Shown here: piece by piece, positions 59,904 through 64,000 of the stretch
Layout: the number at the start of each line of letters is the position of its first letter
Position numbering within the stretch: the first letter of the stretch is position 1
NCBI RefSeq assembly: GCF_001547895.1
Contig: NZ_AP014627.1
Coordinates: 2,669,501 to 2,733,500 of the forward strand
Length of the DNA stretch: 64,000 nt
Source: Pseudomonas sp. Os17
Lineage (GTDB): Bacteria; Pseudomonadota; Gammaproteobacteria; Pseudomonadales; Pseudomonadaceae
Direction of reading: 5' to 3'
Translations under genes and position numbers: made by a program
Notes under the pieces: generated by a model
What the model was told of the DNA's origin: nothing
The model's input: the letters and a program-made list of their open reading frames with translations, nothing else
Database searches by the model: none

Positions 59904-61727
59904 TCAGCGCATCGGCGGCAGCGGGCTTTCGAGCTGTTCTTCCTGCTCGTCGGCCTCGAACAGCCGGGCCAGTTCGGCGCGGGCTTCCTGGGCGCTTTGC
60001 AGGACCTTGGCGGCGTCGTCGTAGACCGCGTGCTGGGCCGCCAGCAGCTGTTCGTCGTGCTGGGTGAAGCGCTGGATTCGCGAGTCGGCCTGGGCCTGGC
60101 TCAGCCCCAGGCCGACCAGGGTGCGACGGCTCATTTCCAGGCTCGAGTAGTAGGTTTCCCGCACGGCCTGGGCCTCCAGGTCCACCAGCCGGTGCACGTG
60201 CTGGCGGTTGCGCGCCCGGGCGATGATCTTCAGGTGCGGGTAGAGCTTGCGCACCTGCTCGGCGGTCTTGATGTTGGTCTCCGGGTCGTCGGTGGCAATC
60301 ACGAAGTACTCCGCGGTGCCGACCTTGGCCGCACTGAGGATTTCCGGGCGCATGGGGTCGCCGTAGAACACCGGCATGCCGCCAAAACTGCGGATCAGTT
60401 CGATGGTGTCCACCGAGGTGTCCAGGGCGACGAAGGGGATTTTCTGCGCCCGCAGGATACGCGCCACGATCTGCCCCATGCGGCCCATGCCGGCGATCAC
60501 CACCCGCGGGCTGTCGGCATCGATCTGACGGTACTCGGCGGGCATTTCCAGCGGCTTGGCCTTGGGCTTGAGCCAGCGCGAACAGGCCAGCAACAGCAGG
60601 GGCGTGAGGGCCATGGACAGGGTGATGGTGAGCACCAGCAGGTCGTGCAGGCGGGCCTCGAACAGGCCCTGGTCGCGGCCGATCTTGAACACCACGAAGG
60701 CGAATTCACCGCCGGCCGCCAGCACCACGCCCAGGCGCAGCGCGCTCTCGCGATTGAGCTCGCCGGCCAGCCGGCCGACCACGTACAGCAGCGGCAGCTT
60801 GAGGCCGATCAGCAGCAGGGTCAGGCCCAGCACCGCGATGGGCGCGCTGAGCAGCAGGCCGATATTGGCGCCCATGCCGACGCTGATGAAGAACAGCCCC
60901 AGCAGCAGGCCCTTGAAGGGTTCGATCTGCGCTTCCAGCTCGTGGCGGTACTCGGAGTCGGCCAGCAGCAGGCCGGCGAGGAAGGCGCCGAGGGCCATGG
61001 ACACGCCCACCAGATCCATCAGCCAGGCGGTGCCGATCACCACCAGCAGGGCGGTGGCGGTGGACACTTCCGGCAAGCGGGTGCGCGCCACGATGCGAAA
61101 CACCGGACGCAGCAGGTAACGTCCGCCCACCACCACCACGGCGATGCTGCCCAGCACTTGCAGGCCGTGGCGCAGGTCCTCGGCGCTGCTGGTGTGGTGG
61201 TCGTTGCCGGCCAGCACCGGGACCATGGCGATCAGCGGAATGGCGGCGATGTCCTGGAACAGCAGGATGGCGAAGGCCATGCGCCCGTGGGGGCTGTTCA
61301 GCTCCTTGCGCTCGGCCAGGCTCTGCAGACCCAGGGCGGTGGATGACAGGGCCAGCCCCAGGCCCAGCACGATGGCGCTGTTCAGCGATTGACCGAACAG
61401 AAACAGGGCCACCACGCCGATCACCGTGCCGGTCAACAGCACCTGGGCCAGGCCGACGCCGAACACCGCCTTGCGCATCACCCACAGGCGCTTGGGCGAC
61501 AGCTCCAGGCCGATGATGAACAGCAACAGCACCACCCCCAGCTCGGAGATGTGACTGACGCTTTGCGGGTTGCCCACCAGCCCCAGCACCGACGGGCCGA
61601 TCAGCACCCCGGCCAGCAGGTAGCCGAGCACGGCCCCCAGTTGCAGGCGCTTGGCCAGGGGCACGATGAGCACGGCGGCGCAGAGGAACACGACGGCGGC
61701 TTGTAGCAGGTTGCCTTCATGGGGCAT
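59904..61727 (-). CDS. kefC: Glutathione-regulated potassium efflux antiporter, KefC-like
   Basis: The 607-residue transporter has about 12 transmembrane helices of the CPA2 Na+/H+ exchanger fold (residues 1-390: AVLIVPLAKRLQLGAVLGYLLAGVLIGPS, GLALSSTALGLQSLAERKELNS, ILLFQDIAAIPLIAM) and a cytoplasmic TrkA-N domain (RVVIAGMGRMGQIVARILRAQ, VALDTSVDTIELIRSFG, VFYGDPMRPEIL). This is the KefB/KefC layout that exchanges K+ for H+ during electrophile stress. No KefF/KefG accessory gene is adjacent. ATG 61727 (MPHEGNLLQA) begins just before helix 1. Confidence 0.92.
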   Translation of the reverse strand: MPHEGNLLQAAVVFLCAAVLIVPLAKRLQLGAVLGYLLAGVLIGPSVLGLVGNPQSVSHISELGVVLLLFIIGLELSPKRLWVMRKAVFGVGLAQVLLTGTVIGVVALFLFGQSLNSAIVLGLGLALSSTALGLQSLAERKELNSPHGRMAFAILLFQDIAAIPLIAMVPVLAGNDHHTSSAEDLRHGLQVLGSIAVVVVGGRYLLRPVFRIVARTRLPEVSTATALLVVIGTAWLMDLVGVSMALGAFLAGLLLADSEYRHELEAQIEPFKGLLLGLFFISVGMGANIGLLLSAPIAVLGLTLLLIGLKLPLLYVVGRLAGELNRESALRLGVVLAAGGEFAFVVFKIGRDQGLFEARLHDLLVLTITLSMALTPLLLLACSRWLKPKAKPLEMPAEYRQIDADSPRVVIAGMGRMGQIVARILRAQKIPFVALDTSVDTIELIRSFGGMPVFYGDPMRPEILSAAKVGTAEYFVIATDDPETNIKTAEQVRKLYPHLKIIARARNRQHVHRLVDLEAQAVRETYYSSLEMSRRTLVGLGLSQAQADSRIQRFTQHDEQLLAAQHAVYDDAAKVLQSAQEARAELARLFEADEQEEQLESPLPPMR

Positions 61728-61901
61728 CGGGGGGACTCCAGGGAAAACGGGGCACAGGTGATGACAAGGGCTCACCGGTGACGATGAGCGCACGGGTGTC
61801 GCCAGTCTGCGCCCGGATAAAAACGGCGTGGATGTCCTGAGACTGGCGGTGCGCCCTTCAAGGCACGTTGGAGTATGGGGGGCGTTGCCGGGGTGTGCCG
61901 G

Positions 61902-62792
61902 TCAATGTGGCCACTGCTCCAATAGGATCGCCACAAATTTTTCCGCCGCCGGCGACAGCGATGCGCCGCGGCGGTACACCAGGCCCAGGGTGCGGTTGAC
62001 CACCGGCTCGGTCAGCGGAACGCTGACCAGGGTCGGGTGATCGGCGGCGGGCATGGCCAGGCTGGGCATGGCCGACACCCCGAGCCCGGCTTCCACCATG
62101 CCCAGTGAAGTGGACAGGTGCTGCACCTCGTAGAACCACTGGGGCCGCCAGCTCAAGCCGGACAGGGCGTGGTCCAACAGCATGCGGTTGCCGCTCAGGC
62201 GGCCGACGCCGATCAAGCGGTAGTCGCTCAGTTCCGACCAGGTCACCGAGCTGCGCTCGGCCAGTTCGTGGTCGCGCCGGCAGGCCAGGACAAAGGGCTC
62301 GTTGACCAGTGGCACGAACTCGATGTCCGGGTGCTGGCCGCTCATCATGTTGATGCCGAAGTCCGCTTCGCCGCGCAGCACCGCTTCAAGGCCCTCGTTG
62401 GCACTGAGGTCGAGCAGACGGATGCGGATTTTCGGGTAGCGCTGGTTGTACAGGCGGATCACCGACGGCAGGAAGTAGAACGCCGCCGTGGGGATGCAGG
62501 CCAGGGTCACCTGACCGATCTGCCGTTCCGCCAGCTCACGGATGTTGAGGATCGAATCGTCGAAGTCGTCCAGCAGGCGGCGGGCCTTGGGCAGGAAGTC
62601 GCGGCCGACGCTGGTCAGGCTGACCTTGCGTGTGGTGCGATCGAGGAGGGCGGTGCCCAGCCCCTCTTCGAGCTTTTTCATGCGCCGGCTCAGGGCCGGT
62701 TGGGACAGGTGCAAGGCGTCGGCTGCTTCGTGGAAACTCCCCAGTTCGGCGATTTTCACGAAAGATCTGATGTCCTGAAGCTCATATTCCAT
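61902..62792 (-). CDS. LysR-family regulator, likely of the galD-type tautomerase gene
   Basis: The 296-residue product has the winged HTH (ELQDIRSFVKIAELGSFHEAADALHLSQPALSRRMKKLEEGLG in motif pieces) and effector domain (GQVTLACIPTAAFYFLPSVI, ADFGINMMSGQHP). It is divergent from the tautomerase gene (170 bp apart), the position expected of the gallate-pathway regulator GalR in pseudomonads, but without the other gal genes in view the specific role is inferred. Confidence 0.88.
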   Translation of the reverse strand: MEYELQDIRSFVKIAELGSFHEAADALHLSQPALSRRMKKLEEGLGTALLDRTTRKVSLTSVGRDFLPKARRLLDDFDDSILNIRELAERQIGQVTLACIPTAAFYFLPSVIRLYNQRYPKIRIRLLDLSANEGLEAVLRGEADFGINMMSGQHPDIEFVPLVNEPFVLACRRDHELAERSSVTWSELSDYRLIGVGRLSGNRMLLDHALSGLSWRPQWFYEVQHLSTSLGMVEAGLGVSAMPSLAMPAADHPTLVSVPLTEPVVNRTLGLVYRRGASLSPAAEKFVAILLEQWPH

Positions 62793-62962
62793 GGGGGCTA
62801 CTCAAGGCGGGAGTCGGGTGGGGCGCTGGCGGACACGATATTTAACTCATGCGCCAAACGCAATAATCTCTCTGATCTTTGCATTGGAAACACATTTTAA
62901 TCCCTGACACTCTTGTGCCCAGAACATCAATTACCTCGATTGATCAACAAGAGTCAGTGTTC

Positions 62963-64000
62963 ATGCAACGAATTCCTTGTGTGTTGATGCGCGGCGGCAC
63001 CTCCAAAGGGCCGTTTTTTCTGGCCTGGGATCTGCCGGTGGCCGTGTCCGAGCGTGATGAGCTGTTGCTCAACCTGATGGGCTCCGGCCATGAGCTGGAA
63101 ATCGACGGCATCGGCGGTGGCAGCCCGCAAACCAGCAAGGTGGCGATCGTCAGTCCGTCGCTGCACCCGGAGGCGGATGTCGATTACCTGTTCGTCCAGG
63201 TCATGGTGTCCCAGCGGCGGGTCGATACCGCGCCCAACTGCGGCAACATGCTGTGCGCTGTCGGGCCTTTCGCGATCGAGCAGGGGCTGGTCAAGGCCAC
63301 GGGGGCTCAGACCCAGGTGCGGATCCGCAACCTCAACACCGGCACCCTGGTCCATGCCCAGGTCCAGACCCCCGATGGCAAGGTCAGCTACGAAGGCGAC
63401 ACCACCATCGACGGCGTGCCGGGCAGCGCGGCGCCGGTGGCCCTGACCTTTCTCGATGCCGCCGGGAGCAAGACCGGCCAGTTGTTCCCCACCGGCCAGC
63501 CTCAGGACCTGATCGACGGCATTGCCGTGACCTGCATCGACATGGCCATGCCCATGGTGCTGGTGCAGGCGGCCTGCCTGGGCAAGCGCGGCGATGAAAG
63601 CCCCGCCGAACTGGACGCCGATACGGACTTTCTCCAGCGCCTGGAGAGCCTGCGGCTCAAGGCCGGCCTGGCCATGGGCCTGGGGGATGTCAGCGACAAG
63701 GTGATTCCCAAGCCGGTGCTGGTGTCCCCGGCCCGGGCGGGGGGCACCCTGGCGGTGCGCTATTTCATGCCCCACAACTGCCATCGGGCCCTGGCCATCA
63801 CCGGCTCCATCGGCCTGGCTACCGCCTGTGTCACCGCCGGCAGCGTGGTGGCCGAGATGCTCGGCGGGATCAGTGAACCGCGTCTGCATCAGGTTCGAAT
63901 CGAACACCCCAGCGGGGCGATAGATGTCGTATTGTCCTACAGCGGAACCAGCCCCGAGACCATCCGCGCCTCGGTGGTCCGCACCGCTCGCCGGTTGTTT
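62963..64000 (+). CDS. galD: PrpF/4-oxalomesaconate tautomerase (GalD-like), cut by the window edge
   Basis: The frame begins at ATG 62963 and runs off the window after 346 residues; family proteins have about 360, so only a few residues are missing. It has a two-lobed PrpF isomerase fold: IPCVLMRGGTSKGPFF, DGIGGGSPQTSKVAIV, with cysteines in DTAPNCGNMLCAVGPF, and GLGDVSDKVIPKPVL and MPHNCHRALAITGSIGLATA in the second lobe. GalD tautomerises 4-oxalomesaconate in gallate breakdown; PrpF acts on aconitates. The divergent LysR supports a catabolic role. Confidence 0.85.
   Translation, partial: MQRIPCVLMRGGTSKGPFFLAWDLPVAVSERDELLLNLMGSGHELEIDGIGGGSPQTSKVAIVSPSLHPEADVDYLFVQVMVSQRRVDTAPNCGNMLCAVGPFAIEQGLVKATGAQTQVRIRNLNTGTLVHAQVQTPDGKVSYEGDTTIDGVPGSAAPVALTFLDAAGSKTGQLFPTGQPQDLIDGIAVTCIDMAMPMVLVQAACLGKRGDESPAELDADTDFLQRLESLRLKAGLAMGLGDVSDKVIPKPVLVSPARAGGTLAVRYFMPHNCHRALAITGSIGLATACVTAGSVVAEMLGGISEPRLHQVRIEHPSGAIDVVLSYSGTSPETIRASVVRTARRLF

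Overview
The window looks like a piece of a Pseudomonas chromosome of the fluorescens/protegens/chlororaphis type. The basis is high GC with strong G/C third-position preference, many LysR genes, a serralysin, an NrtR-controlled NAD salvage locus, and intergenic copies of the short GCCGGCAAGCCGGCTCCTAC-type REP element common in fluorescent pseudomonads. I see no rRNA, tRNA, CRISPR array, prophage or insertion sequence. Both ends cut a gene: a MATE-type transporter tail at the left and a PrpF/GalD-type tautomerase at the right.

Layout. 1-5 kb: transporter tail, a lower-GC orphan ketosynthase III, two small membrane proteins, a GNAT acetyltransferase, an XRE/MmyB regulator, a DUF2784 protein and a lipoprotein. 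6-14 kb: KstD-like flavoprotein, PpnN nucleosidase, sirtuin, stand-alone receiver, oxaloacetate decarboxylase, saccharopine dehydrogenase-like protein and a beta-propeller-like protein. 15-20 kb: a two-gene signalling operon (receiver-CheC fusion plus PAS-GGDEF cyclase), a DUF4174 protein, an ArgD-like aminotransferase and a divergent LysR. 20-25 kb: complete nicotinamide/nicotinate salvage in two divergent operons (nadD2-nrtR-nudix and pncA-pncB-nadE), with two matching palindromes that are very likely NrtR operators. 25-27.5 kb: a tightly overlapping five-gene operon of three lipoproteins, a GFA-fold protein and a Cys-bearing protein. 27.6-30.5 kb: gamma-glutamylpolyamine oxidase and synthetase. 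31-37 kb: a methyltransferase, then a LysR divergent from four same-strand genes (YcaC-like hydrolase, chloroperoxidase-type hydrolase, ABM protein, YtcJ-type amidohydrolase). 38-43.5 kb: DNA polymerase II, a cupin, a small secreted protein, an orphan serralysin and a SUKH-3-like immunity protein. 43.6-51.5 kb: a Gly/Ser-rich protein, an MHS transporter, a GMC oxidoreductase with divergent LysR, a PhyH dioxygenase, a Tai4-like T6SS immunity protein and a small membrane protein.

The most interesting part is 51.5-58.5 kb. Seven genes run on the minus strand with almost no spacing: thermostable-hemolysin family protein (GNAT-like), AMP-ligase, heme-oxygenase-fold putative diiron enzyme, short-chain dehydrogenase, TPR periplasmic protein, OmpR-type regulator and QseC/PmrB-type kinase. 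The divergent gene is a cytochrome b561. The shared promoter region holds two oppositely oriented boxes (CTTAAG-N5-CTGAAG and CTTCAG-N5-CTTAAG) of the PmrA/QseB type, which suggests the terminal two-component system controls the whole unit. I read this as an undescribed or little-described pathway that activates and modifies an acyl substrate. The final part holds a DNA alkylation repair protein, a KefC-type antiporter, and a LysR divergent from the tautomerase.
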